Below, one piece after another: positions 1 to 6,600 of a stretch of 19,220 bases of DNA (the stretch's first letter is position 1; every line of letters begins with the position of its first letter). The stretch comes from Citricoccus sp. WCRC_4. GTDB lineage: Bacteria; Actinomycetota; Actinomycetes; Actinomycetales; Micrococcaceae. The notes under the pieces are model-generated. The model made no database searches, was not told the DNA's origin, and saw only the letters and a program-made list of their open reading frames with translations. The translations under genes and the position numbers were made by a program. Location: contig JAPFFX010000340.1 of the NCBI GenBank assembly GCA_026645375.1, positions 1-19,220 on the forward strand, read 5' to 3'.

Positions 1-175
1 TGGCCAGCGCATACACGGCCAGGACCACGGCGAAGACCCGGGAGAAGACCACCTCGGCCCCCGAACCCCGCAGTCGGCGACCTACGCTCACCACGATCAC
101 GGCGCCGAGGACGCAGACGGCCAGCGCACCCCAATGGGAGGGGCCATAGGGCTCGAAGACATCCTCAGGGGGCAC
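1..175 (-). CDS. YwaF/TIGR02206-type integral membrane protein, N-terminal part
   Basis: Only the first 58 codons are in the window; the gene runs off the left edge. The start is GTG at 175, preceded on the minus strand by a GAGGTGAG Shine-Dalgarno stretch about 6 nt upstream. The product begins with a short polar segment containing FEPYGPSHWGAL, then a hydrophobic helix (about residues 17-30), a short basic loop (GRRLRG) and the start of a second helix. An F-x-P-[FY]-x-x-x-HW entry into the first helix followed by regularly spaced helices is typical of the TIGR02206/YwaF membrane family, whose function is unknown. The assignment rests on this short N-terminal pattern, so the family is probable and the function is not known. 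Confidence 0.6.
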   Translation of the reverse strand, partial: MPPEDVFEPYGPSHWGALAVCVLGAVIVVSVGRRLRGSGAEVVFSRVFAVVLAVYALA

Positions 176-198
176 TGTCGACTCACCTCGCGCCCCTG

Positions 199-228
199 AG
201 GGTACAAAGCTCCCGGGCCGGGTGCCAA
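199..228 (-). promoter_or_regulatory. Sigma70-like promoter of the YwaF-type gene
   Basis: On the minus strand TTGGCA (228-223) and TACCCT (204-199) are separated by 18 nt. Initiation would fall near 193, giving a 5' leader of about 18 nt that contains the GAGGTGAG ribosome binding site of the GTG at 175. Spacing and hexamers fit a housekeeping actinobacterial promoter. The rest of the 176-308 gap shows no other feature. Confidence 0.5.
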
Positions 229-308
229 GGGGTCGCGAGACCCGTTTCACGGACCCGCAGTGAGCGGATGACGCGAACCGGGGGCAGGCCCTTGCACCCC
301 GGCCGTCC

Positions 309-704
309 TCAGCCGATCACCAGCGGGATGATCGAGAGGCTGAGGCCGCATACACCGATGACGGTGAAGGTTATTCCCAGTGCCAGGCATGCACCGGTGG
401 ACTGTCGGTGACGCTCGAAACCCATGACCGAGGGGTTCCGGGGGCTGACGAACCCGGTGCAGACGTCCTTGCCGGCATAGTGCACGCGCTCCGTTGCGTG
501 CAGGGGCCGGTCGTAGAACTCCCCGCCGGCGAACCAGCGTGCCAGTGGGTCGTGGGGCCCGCGCACGATGACGACCTCGGTGGCCACCAGGGCCCGTTCC
601 CTGGAGCGTCGCAGCATCCCGATCAGCAGCAGGGGCAGGCCCAGGCACAACCCGATCCAGGACAGCAGGTCCCCGACGACACCGGCCCCTTCGAGACCGT
701 TCAT
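309..704 (-). CDS. Small two-helix membrane protein, unknown function
   Basis: This 131-residue product starts at ATG 704 and ends at TGA 311-309. It has a hydrophobic helix near the N-terminus (about residues 8-29, ending LLLIGML), a basic RRSRER patch, a soluble central part of about 75 residues with two cysteines nearby (one in KDVCTGF), and a second hydrophobic helix at the extreme C-terminus (about 107-131). I do not recognise the family. No good Shine-Dalgarno precedes ATG 704. The frame is open upstream without a stop into the CNNM remnant at 819-1373, so a longest-ORF caller would report a 444-codon chimera. The hydrophobic N-terminal segment and the hairpin just upstream argue that this was an independent gene starting near 704. 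Whether it is still expressed is uncertain. Confidence 0.5.
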   Translation of the reverse strand: MNGLEGAGVVGDLLSWIGLCLGLPLLLIGMLRRSRERALVATEVVIVRGPHDPLARWFAGGEFYDRPLHATERVHYAGKDVCTGFVSPRNPSVMGFERHRQSTGACLALGITFTVIGVCGLSLSIIPLVIG

Positions 705-721
705 GGCCTGGGCCCGGAGCT

Positions 722-759
722 GTCCTGCGGGCCACCCGTGGGCGGGCGGCCCGCAGGAC
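722..759 (-). terminator. 12-bp hairpin between the CNNM remnant and the small membrane gene
   Basis: GTCCTGCGGGCC (722-733) and its exact reverse complement GGCCCGCAGGAC (748-759) flank a 14-nt loop. The hairpin lies between the end of recognisable CNNM homology (about 819) and the ATG at 704, where an intergenic terminator would be expected. No U-tract follows. It is now translated in the open frame that joins the two genes, as a low-complexity stretch WSCGPPAHGWPAGQ. Confidence 0.55.
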
Positions 760-818
760 CAGGGACCGACGTGCGGCACCCGGTCGGGGGCTCGCCCGTC
801 CTGGCGGGCGACACGGCT

Positions 819-1373
819 GTCGTCGCGGATCTGGCCGACGAGTTCCTCGAGCAGGTCCTTGACGTGGACGTACCCGCGGAGTTGGCCGTCCGCGGACTGC
901 ACCGGGAACCGGGAGTATCCATTGGCTGCGACCTTCTCGATCTGCTCCGGGGTGCACCCGGCCGGGAGCGTGGTGACCTCGTTCTTCGGGGTCACCTTGA
1001 ACAAGCGAAGGATACCGTTGCCCATGGCGTTCATGGTCCACAGCACCGGCTGCAGGATCCGCACGACGACGACCAGGGCCGGGCCCAGCACCAGGGCCAT
1101 CCGCTCCGGTCCGGCCAGCGCGATGTTCTTGGGCACCATCTCCCCGAGCACGACGTGCAGGTAGGTCACGAGGGCGTAGGCGATGACGTAGGCGACGGTG
1201 TCGATCGCCGTCTCCGACAGACCGATGGCCTCGAACGGACCCTGCAGGGCGTAGACCACCATCGGCTTGGTGACGTAACCCAGGGCCAGGGAGCACACGG
1301 TGATGCCCAGCTGCGCCCCGGCCATCATGAGCGAGACGTTCTCGGTGGCCCACAGGGTCATCCGCGCGGCCGG
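819..1373 (-). pseudogene. Second CNNM/HlyC-family (CBS-domain) transporter, truncated with internal deletions
   Basis: The family comprises membrane proteins with an N-terminal CNNM transmembrane domain, two CBS domains and a CorC_HlyC domain, implicated in divalent cation transport. What remains begins at AARMTLWATENVSLM, i.e. inside the CNNM domain, so the first transmembrane helix is missing. It continues through AQLGITVCSLALG and the family signature GEMVPKN to about VTPKNEVT. It then jumps directly to TLPAGCTPEQIEKV (CBS1), so the linker before CBS1 is gone. After HVKDLLE it jumps again to ELVGQIRDDS, normally the end of CBS2, and the CorC_HlyC domain is absent. The remains are in frame with each other, with the tail of the preceding CNNM copy and with the downstream small membrane gene. 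A functional transporter is unlikely. A natural minimal CNNM protein cannot be excluded without expression data. Confidence 0.75.
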
Positions 1374-2217
1374 ATAGCCGTGGGCGGGTTCGGTGTCGAT
1401 CTCCACCCGGTCGCCCGGGGTGGCGATGGACCCCAGGTGCAGGGTCAGGAACCCGGCGAGCGTCTCGTAGTCGGAGCCCTCGGGGATCCAGTGGCCCAGC
1501 AGTGCGCTGACCTCGTCCGGGCTCAGCGCGCCGTCCAGACGCCACGATTCGTCGGGGAGGTGTTCGTGGGTGCCGTCGTCCGGGTCATGTTCGTCGATCA
1601 CCTCGCCGACCAGTTCCTCCACCGGGTCCTCCAGGGTGACCATCCGGGTCCCGGGTCCCGGGTGTCATCGCGTCGTGGGCCCGCCGGGTGCCGAACGCGA
1701 AGGAGCGCTGGACCAGCTCGGCGGTCTGCTCCGGCAGCACGCCCTGGCGGGCCGAGTGCCCCACCAGCACCGTCAGTTCCTCGGGGGAGCGGACCGAGGC
1801 CAATTCCTCCTGGGGCTCGATTCCCACCGCGCGCACGATCCGGTTGGCCGTGCCGTTGAAGAACGTCAGCAGCGGGCCCGTGACCGTGCTGAAGGCGCGC
1901 TGGAATACGGTCACGGCCCTGGCCGTTGCCAGCGGCCGGGCGATCGCCAGGTTCTTCGGGACGAGCTCGCCGAACACCCTGGTCAGCGCCCTGGTCAGCA
2001 CCGTGGCCAGCACCAGGGCCACGGACACGGTCCGCGCCAACGGCCCAGCCCGCCCGGCCTGCTCCAGCGGCCCCACGCCGGCGGACCTCCTGTCCCCGTC
2101 GGCCGCGGCATCCCGCACGGCGTTCTTGTTGACCGTGATCAGCGAGAACTCAGCGTCCACGAAGAGGCCTCAGGCACCGATCAACACCAGGCCGACCAGG
2201 ATCGAGACTACGTCCAC
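1374..2217 (-). pseudogene. First CNNM/HlyC-family transporter, broken by a stop, deletions and a frameshift
   Basis: Reading from a GTG at 2217, the frame gives VDVVSILVGLVLIGA and meets TGA at 2172-2170. It then continues with GLFVDAEFSLITVNKNAVR, the normal N-terminal helix of a CNNM protein. After GDRRSAG the sequence skips the usual GAQLGIT helix region and resumes at ARTVSVALVLATV. The signature GELVPKNLAIARP and the segment EPQEELASVRSPEEL, ending QRSFAFGTRRAHDAMTP (about 1660), are well kept. There both CBS domains are lost and the frame shifts. The other frame resumes at VTLEDPVEELVGEV (1640) and runs through a CorC_HlyC-like tail (GSDYETLAGFLTLHLG) to about 1374, where it fuses to the second CNNM copy. 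The frameshift sits in three copies of a 7-bp repeat. Two lesions of different kinds make sequencing error an insufficient explanation. Confidence 0.8.
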
Positions 2218-2318
2218 TTCTTACACCCCCCACCACACGTCATGCGCGCCTGCGCGTCTGCGCGCGTGTCAGCGGGTCATCGGTCCCGGTGGTCGGAGTC
2301 CCCTCGAGGAAAGGGCGC

Positions 2319-2990
2319 CTACTCGGCCGATCCGCCCCAGGTCTGCAGGACGGCGCCGTTCTCCTCCATCAGCTGCAGGGCCTCATCAGAGCGCTCAGCG
2401 TCGACCCCGGCGACCAGGTCGGTGTAGACGACCGTGTCATAACCGGCGTCGATGGCGTCCAGCACGGTGGCCTTGACGCAGTGGTCGGTGGCGATTCCGA
2501 CGACCGCGACCGAGTTCACGCCCTGCTGGCGCAGCCAGTCGTCGAGGCCCGGGGCGCCGTCCTCGACGGCGGTGGCCGCGGCGGCGGTGGCACCGAAGGG
2601 ACCCGCAGTGCCCTCCGGGGCTCCGGAGCGGACCATGTCCGGGCTGCCGAGCTGGGCGTCGAAGCCCGAGTAGGAGCTGTCGAAGCGGCCCTTGAGGAAC
2701 TGGGCGTCGAGGTACTCGGAGTCCAGGGCCGGGTGCAGCTCGGCGCCTTCCGTACCGGCGACGCAGTGCACCGGCCAGGACTCGGTGTAGTCCGGCTCGG
2801 CGTCCTCGGCGGCGAAGTGCGGGCCGGGGTCGACGTGCCAGTCGCGGGTGGCCGCGACGGCGTCGAACTCGGAGCCGCGCTCGTCCAGGAAGGCGGTGAT
2901 CCTCGCGGCGGTGTCGGCGCCGCCCTCGACGGCCAGGGAGCCGCCCTCACAGAAGTCGTTCTGTACGTCCACGATGACCAAGGCACGCAT
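2319..2990 (-). CDS. pncA: Nicotinamidase (isochorismatase-like amidohydrolase)
   Basis: The 223-residue enzyme hydrolyses nicotinamide to nicotinate and ammonia in the cytoplasm, feeding the Preiss-Handler NAD route. The catalytic triad typical of PncA is readable as D8 (VDVQNDF), K100 (FLKGRFDSSYSGF) and C171 (ATDHCVKAT). The metal site is readable as D50, H52 and H58 (TRDWHVDPGPH) plus H75 (WPVHC). The length is slightly above the usual 185-215 residues because of an Ala/Gly-rich insert at about 122-146. ATG 2990 is preceded by AGGAAAG about 9 nt upstream. It lies 74 bp downstream of pncB, the enzyme that uses its product, so the pair is probably one transcription unit. The 3064-2991 gap contains a 14-bp GC palindrome (3042-3055) of uncertain meaning. 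Confidence 0.95.
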   Translation of the reverse strand: MRALVIVDVQNDFCEGGSLAVEGGADTAARITAFLDERGSEFDAVAATRDWHVDPGPHFAAEDAEPDYTESWPVHCVAGTEGAELHPALDSEYLDAQFLKGRFDSSYSGFDAQLGSPDMVRSGAPEGTAGPFGATAAAATAVEDGAPGLDDWLRQQGVNSVAVVGIATDHCVKATVLDAIDAGYDTVVYTDLVAGVDAERSDEALQLMEENGAVLQTWGGSAE

Positions 2991-3064
2991 GGTGGGGTTC
3001 TTTCCTGTTCTCTGCTTCGGGAGAGGGGTGATGGTGAGGCTCCGGCCCGGGCCGGCCCGGTGGG

Positions 3065-4405
3065 TCAGGCCTCGGTGAAGACGGTGGGAATGGCCGGCTC
3101 GCCGGGCTGCAGTCTACGCACCGCGGCGGGCAGCTCGGAACGGGAGTCCTGGTGCCGCCTGGCGGCCCGGACCACCGCCTCCGGTCCCGTCCATCCGGGT
3201 TGCAGCTCGCCGTCCAGCACCAAGGCGTGCTGTAGCGCGCGGTCGTTGGAGTCTGCGTCCGGCGGCTCGTTGACGCCGACCAGCTCGGCCGTGGCCCGGC
3301 CGGGAGCGTCGAGCTGGCGTGCGGCGAACTTGCGGCCGCCCATCGAGCCCTTGCCGGAGGAGGCCTTGGCCACGTCAACCCAGGTGCCGTCGTCGTCCTG
3401 GCGGCTGACCAGCTTGTAGACCATGGAGGCCGTCGGCGCACCGGACCCGGTGACCAGCCGGGTGCCCACTCCGTAGGAGTCCACGGGTGCCGAACGCAGG
3501 TAGGCGATGGCGTACTCGTCGAGGTCGGAGGTGACCATGATGCCGGTGCCGGTGTTGCCGAGGTCGTCCAGCAGCCTCCGCACCCGGTGGGCCTGCTCGA
3601 CGAGGTCCCCGGAGTCGAGCCGGACATTGCGCAGCGCGGTGCCCGCGACCTCGACGGCCGTCCGCACGCCCTGCTCGACGTCGTAGGTGTCCACCAGCAG
3701 CGTGGTGTCCCGGCCGAGGGCCGCCACCTGCGCCTCGAAGGCCTCGCGCTCCGAGTCGTGCAGCAGCGTGAACGAGTGGGCCGCCGTGCCGACGGTCTTC
3801 ACCCCGTAGCGCTCGCCGGCCGCCAGGTTGGAGGTGGAGTCGAACCCGGCGATGACGGCGGCGCGGGCGGCCGCGACGGCGGCCTCCTCGTTGATGCGCC
3901 GGGCGCCCATCTCGATGCACGGACGGTCTGCCGCCACGGAGGTCATGCGGGAGGCGGCCGAGGCCACCGCGGAGTCGTAGTTGAGCACCGAGAGCAGGTA
4001 GGTCTCCAGGATGCAGGCCTCGGCGAAGGAGGACTCCACCTGAAGGATGGGGGAGTAGGGGAAGTAGGCCTCACCCTCGGCGTAGCCGTAGATGTTCCCC
4101 GAGAACCGGAAGTCCGCCAGCCACTGCAGCGTGGGATCGTCCACCACGCGGTGGTCCGCCAGGAAGTCGAGCTCACCGGTGCCGAACCGGAACGTGGCCA
4201 GTCCCTCGAGCAAGCGCCCGGTCCCGGCCACGACACCGTACCGGCGGCCCTCGGCCAGCCGGCGGGAGAAGACCTCGAAGACGCTGCGGCGGTGCGCTGC
4301 CCCGGACCTCAGGGCTGCCTGCAGCATGGTCAGTTCGTAGTGGTCCGTGAACAGTGAGGTGGGCAGGAGCCAGCCCGTGTCCCGCGTCGTCGTCAGCTCG
4401 GTCAC
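3065..4405 (-). CDS. pncB: Nicotinate phosphoribosyltransferase
   Basis: The enzyme joins nicotinate to PRPP to form nicotinate mononucleotide, the committed step of NAD salvage. From the start chosen here it has 446 residues, normal for the bacterial enzyme. Visible family blocks are the substrate-entry segment TSLFTDHYELTMLQAAL near the N-terminus, then FDSTSNLAAGERYG, VGTAAHSF (with the conserved active-site-region His), LVDTYDVEQGV, RLDSGDL, VTSDLDEYAI and GVGTRLVTGSG in the PRPP-binding barrel. The open frame extends upstream to 4471, but GTG 4405 is preferred because TAGGGT lies exactly 7 nt before it, giving a leaderless transcript and avoiding overlap with the divergent clpS. It is divergent from clpS and followed by pncA. 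Confidence 0.93.
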   Translation of the reverse strand: MTELTTTRDTGWLLPTSLFTDHYELTMLQAALRSGAAHRRSVFEVFSRRLAEGRRYGVVAGTGRLLEGLATFRFGTGELDFLADHRVVDDPTLQWLADFRFSGNIYGYAEGEAYFPYSPILQVESSFAEACILETYLLSVLNYDSAVASAASRMTSVAADRPCIEMGARRINEEAAVAAARAAVIAGFDSTSNLAAGERYGVKTVGTAAHSFTLLHDSEREAFEAQVAALGRDTTLLVDTYDVEQGVRTAVEVAGTALRNVRLDSGDLVEQAHRVRRLLDDLGNTGTGIMVTSDLDEYAIAYLRSAPVDSYGVGTRLVTGSGAPTASMVYKLVSRQDDDGTWVDVAKASSGKGSMGGRKFAARQLDAPGRATAELVGVNEPPDADSNDRALQHALVLDGELQPGWTGPEAVVRAARRHQDSRSELPAAVRRLQPGEPAIPTVFTEA

Positions 4406-4412
4406 GTCAGTC

Positions 4413-4418
4413 ACCCTA
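4413..4418 (-). promoter_or_regulatory. -10 box of leaderless pncB
   Basis: TAGGGT on the minus strand (4418-4413) is followed by 7 nt (GACTGAC) and the GTG at 4405. A TANNNT box 7 nt before the start codon is the usual geometry of actinobacterial leaderless transcripts. No TTGACA-like -35 is evident. It is back-to-back with the clpS promoter, leaving only 38 bp between the two -10 boxes. Confidence 0.55.
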
Positions 4419-4456
4419 CAGCCAGTGACCACCCGGGCCGCCGCCCGGCGGCCGCG

Positions 4457-4462
4457 TAGAAT
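4457..4462 (+). promoter_or_regulatory. -10 box of leaderless clpS
   Basis: TAGAAT (4457-4462) is followed by 7 nt (GGGGGCC) and ATG 4470. The box overlaps an in-frame upstream ATG (4461), which would lie in the promoter and not in the message. No Shine-Dalgarno sequence precedes either ATG, which supports leaderless initiation. Confidence 0.6.
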
Positions 4463-4469
4463 GGGGGCC

Positions 4470-4826
4470 ATGGTGTGGTGCAGTCAGGTTCCCGTGCCGC
4501 CCGGCGCCTTGCCCGACCAGGCGCCCGGCGGGTCCACCGGCCTGCTCGAACGTCCGGACCCCGCGCGGCTCACCGTGCTGGACCGTCCGTGGCAGGTGAT
4601 CGTGTGGAACGACCCGGTCAACCTCATGAGCTATGTCTCCTACGTGTTCCGGTCCTACTTCGGGTTCAGCCGGGAGAAGGCCGACCGGTTGATGCTCCAG
4701 GTCCACCAGGAGGGCAGGGCGATCGTTGCCTCGGGCCAGCGTGAGGAGGCCGAGCGCCACGTGCAGGCGATGCACGGCTACGGCCTGTGGGCCACCCTCC
4801 AGCACGAGACGGGCGAGGGCGCCTGA
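4470..4826 (+). CDS. clpS: ClpS adaptor of the Clp protease
   Basis: ClpS binds destabilising N-terminal residues and delivers N-degron substrates to the ClpC/ClpP protease. The 118-residue product has a variable N-terminal arm (about 1-35) followed by the ClpS core. WNDPVNLMSYVSYVF (46-60) carries the substrate-contacting N-D pair, LMLQVHQEGRA (74-84) the conserved V-H-x-x-G helix, and EEAERHVQAMHGYGLWATL (92-110) the closing helix-strand. The frame is open back to 4347, but the core alignment and the TAGAAT-N7-ATG geometry favour 4470. It is followed by DUF2017 with a one-base stop/start overlap (TGATG), as in many actinobacteria including M. tuberculosis. Confidence 0.93.
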   Translation: MVWCSQVPVPPGALPDQAPGGSTGLLERPDPARLTVLDRPWQVIVWNDPVNLMSYVSYVFRSYFGFSREKADRLMLQVHQEGRAIVASGQREEAERHVQAMHGYGLWATLQHETGEGA

Positions 4827-5536
4827 TGGCGCGTGCCTTCAAGTCCACGCCGAAGGGGTTCGTGGCCGACCTCGAGCGTGCCGAGCGCCGGTTGCTGCGC
4901 ACCCTCTTCCAGGACGTCATCCAGCTCCTGGACGACGGCCGGCCCGGGACTCCCGCCGCCCCGATCGCCGACCGGCCCGAAGCCACGGGCACGGACGGGG
5001 ACGCCTTCTGGGACATCGTGGCCGGCCTCGGACCGCTGCAGGATGGAGGGCCCGGAGTCGCGGACGATGCCGGGCCCGGGGCAGTGCCGCCGCCGACGGC
5101 GGCCCCGTACCGCCCTGCTCCCGAGGACCCGGCGCTGGCGCGCCTGCTGCCGGACGGCGTCGTGGGCGACGGCGGCGACGAGGGTGACGGCGATGCGGCG
5201 GACCGGGCGGCGGGGGAGTTCCGCGCCCTCACCGAGGACGCCGTGCGCCGGTCCAAGACCCAGGACCTGCAGCGGGCGGTGGCCGCCCTCCAGGCCAACC
5301 CCGTCGTGCTGACCGAGCCGGAGGCGGTCTCCTTCAGCCGTGCCCTGAACGACGTGCGCCTGGTGCTCTCGTCCCGGCTGGGCATCGAGACCGAGGAGGA
5401 CGCCGAGAGGGTCCACGAGGTGGACGACTGGTCCGCGGCCACGGACGTGGAGTCCTACATGGCCCTGCTGTACAACTTCACCACGTGGCTGCTGGAGACG
5501 CTCATGGTGGCCCTGTCCACGCGCCTTCCCGACTGA
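4826..5536 (+). CDS. DUF2017 protein, clpS partner of unknown function
   Basis: The 236-residue cytoplasmic protein matches the actinobacterial DUF2017 family by its pattern and by its invariable place after clpS. The N-terminal helix block (FVADLERAERRLLRTLFQDVI, about 12-32) and the motif DPALARLLPD (101-110) are typical. The C-terminal half holds the EFRALTEDAVRRSKTQDL block and a final helix YNFTTWLLETLMVAL. A Pro/Gly/Asp-rich segment between about 40 and 100 looks like a variable linker. ATG 4826 overlaps the clpS stop by one base and has GAGGG about 7 nt upstream, whereas the longer frame from 4787 would overlap clpS by 40 bp. The biochemical role is not known; context suggests a link to ClpS function or its regulation. 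Confidence 0.85.
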   Translation: MARAFKSTPKGFVADLERAERRLLRTLFQDVIQLLDDGRPGTPAAPIADRPEATGTDGDAFWDIVAGLGPLQDGGPGVADDAGPGAVPPPTAAPYRPAPEDPALARLLPDGVVGDGGDEGDGDAADRAAGEFRALTEDAVRRSKTQDLQRAVAALQANPVVLTEPEAVSFSRALNDVRLVLSSRLGIETEEDAERVHEVDDWSAATDVESYMALLYNFTTWLLETLMVALSTRLPD

Positions 5537-5552
5537 CGCGTCGCTCTGCGCC

Positions 5553-5558
5553 TATCCT
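5553..5558 (+). promoter_or_regulatory. Possible -10 box before murI
   Basis: TATCCT lies 10 nt before ATG 5569, with GAAGGA (5561-5566) between them acting as a close Shine-Dalgarno. Initiation here would give a leader of only a few bases. The spacing differs from the 7-nt pattern at other genes in the window, so this is a weaker call. The gap after DUF2017 is only 32 bp. Confidence 0.35.
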
Positions 5559-5568
5559 CAGAAGGACC

Positions 5569-6600
5569 ATGACCCAGAACTCCCAGACCTTCGTGCGCCC
5601 CGGACCGGCCCCCGCGGACGCTGACCCCACGCCGCCCGGCCTGGCACCGATCGGGGTGTTCGACTCCGGAGTGGGGGGACTGACGGTCGCCCGGGCGATC
5701 ATCGACCAGTTGCCCGGCGAGGAGATCGCCTACGTGGGGGACACGGCCCACGGCCCCTACGGCCCGCGCACCATCGCCCAGGTGCGGGCCTTCGCGCTCG
5801 GGATCATGGACGAACTGGTGGACGCGGGCGTCAAGGTCCTGGTCATCGCGTGCAACTCCGCCTCGGCGGCCGTGCTGCGGGACGCCCGGGAGCGGTACAC
5901 GGCCCGGTACGGGATCCCCGTGGTGGAGGTCATCCAGCCAGCCGTCCGGCGTGCGGTCGCGGCCACCCGCAACGGACACGTCGGGGTGATCGGCACGGAG
6001 GCGACGGTGGGCTCGAGGGCCTACGAGGACACGTTCGCCGCCGCCCCCCAGCTGCGGATCACCTCGGTGGCCTGCCCCCGCTTCGTGGAGTTCGTGGAGG
6101 CGGGGGTCACCACCGGTCCCGAGCTGCTGGCCACGGCCGAGGAGTACCTGGCGCCGCTGAAGGCCGCCGGCGTGGACACCCTCGTGCTGGGGTGCACGCA
6201 CTACCCCCTGCTGACCGGGGTGATCTCCCTGGTCATGGGGGAGGACGTCACCCTGGTGTCCTCCGCGGAGGAGACGGCGAAGGACGTGTACCGGGCCCTG
6301 GTCCGGCACGGCCTGGAACGCCCCGCCGGGGTGGACGAGGCGACGGGGCACCGGTTCATGGCGACGGGTGACCCGCAGCAGTTCGAGCGGCTGGCCCGGC
6401 GCTTCCTCGGACCGGAGGTCGGCGGCGTGCAGCACGTCGACCACATCTCCGAGCGGTATCCCACCGGCGTGCTCGCCCGGATCACCCCGGAGATGCTCGC
6501 GGCCGCACGCGGCAGCCAGCAGCCGGTGACCAGTACAGTGGACGGGAACCTCGCGACCTCGACGTCGACCAGCACGCAGGGAAGGCCAGCAACAGGGTGA
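5569..6600 (+). CDS. murI: Glutamate racemase
   Basis: The enzyme interconverts L- and D-glutamate, supplying D-Glu for peptidoglycan. Conserved blocks are VFDSGVGGLTV (30-40, active-site Asp/Ser), YVGDTAHGPYG (55-65), the first catalytic cysteine in ACNSAS (C95) and the second in LGCTHYPLL (C209). The 343-residue product carries a non-conserved N-terminal arm of about 26 residues and a C-terminal tail of about 60 residues ending in a Ser/Thr-rich segment, so it is longer than the usual 260-280. ATG 5569 follows GAAGGA closely; the frame extends back to 5485 into DUF2017 without a better start. The stop overlaps the next start by 4 bp. In M. tuberculosis a mec-cysO-cysM-rhomboid block lies between DUF2017 and murI; here it is absent. 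Confidence 0.95.
   Translation: MTQNSQTFVRPGPAPADADPTPPGLAPIGVFDSGVGGLTVARAIIDQLPGEEIAYVGDTAHGPYGPRTIAQVRAFALGIMDELVDAGVKVLVIACNSASAAVLRDARERYTARYGIPVVEVIQPAVRRAVAATRNGHVGVIGTEATVGSRAYEDTFAAAPQLRITSVACPRFVEFVEAGVTTGPELLATAEEYLAPLKAAGVDTLVLGCTHYPLLTGVISLVMGEDVTLVSSAEETAKDVYRALVRHGLERPAGVDEATGHRFMATGDPQQFERLARRFLGPEVGGVQHVDHISERYPTGVLARITPEMLAAARGSQQPVTSTVDGNLATSTSTSTQGRPATG

Noticed and set aside
247..1545. 432-codon minus-strand frame overlapping the CNNM remnant
   Set aside because: Arg/Gly/Pro-rich shadow. The alternative frame carries the CNNM motifs GEMVPKN and AQLGIT.
408..1859. 483-codon plus-strand frame opposite the CNNM region
   Set aside because: Gly/Asp/His/Gln-rich antisense translation with no motif; the minus strand carries recognisable family segments.
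1374..2217. CNNM lesions as sequencing errors
   Set aside because: A single frameshift could be an error, but an in-frame stop plus several clean domain losses in two neighbouring genes cannot be explained by a few base errors.
2243..2266. Three near-tandem TGCGCG units between pncA and the CNNM remnant
   Set aside because: Short, simple CG-rich sequence that is expected by chance at this base composition; no linked feature.
4406..4469. Riboswitch or operator controlling pncB
   Set aside because: The gap to clpS is 64 bp and is used up by two -10 boxes. With a leaderless message there is no room for a riboswitch, and no clear palindrome is seen.
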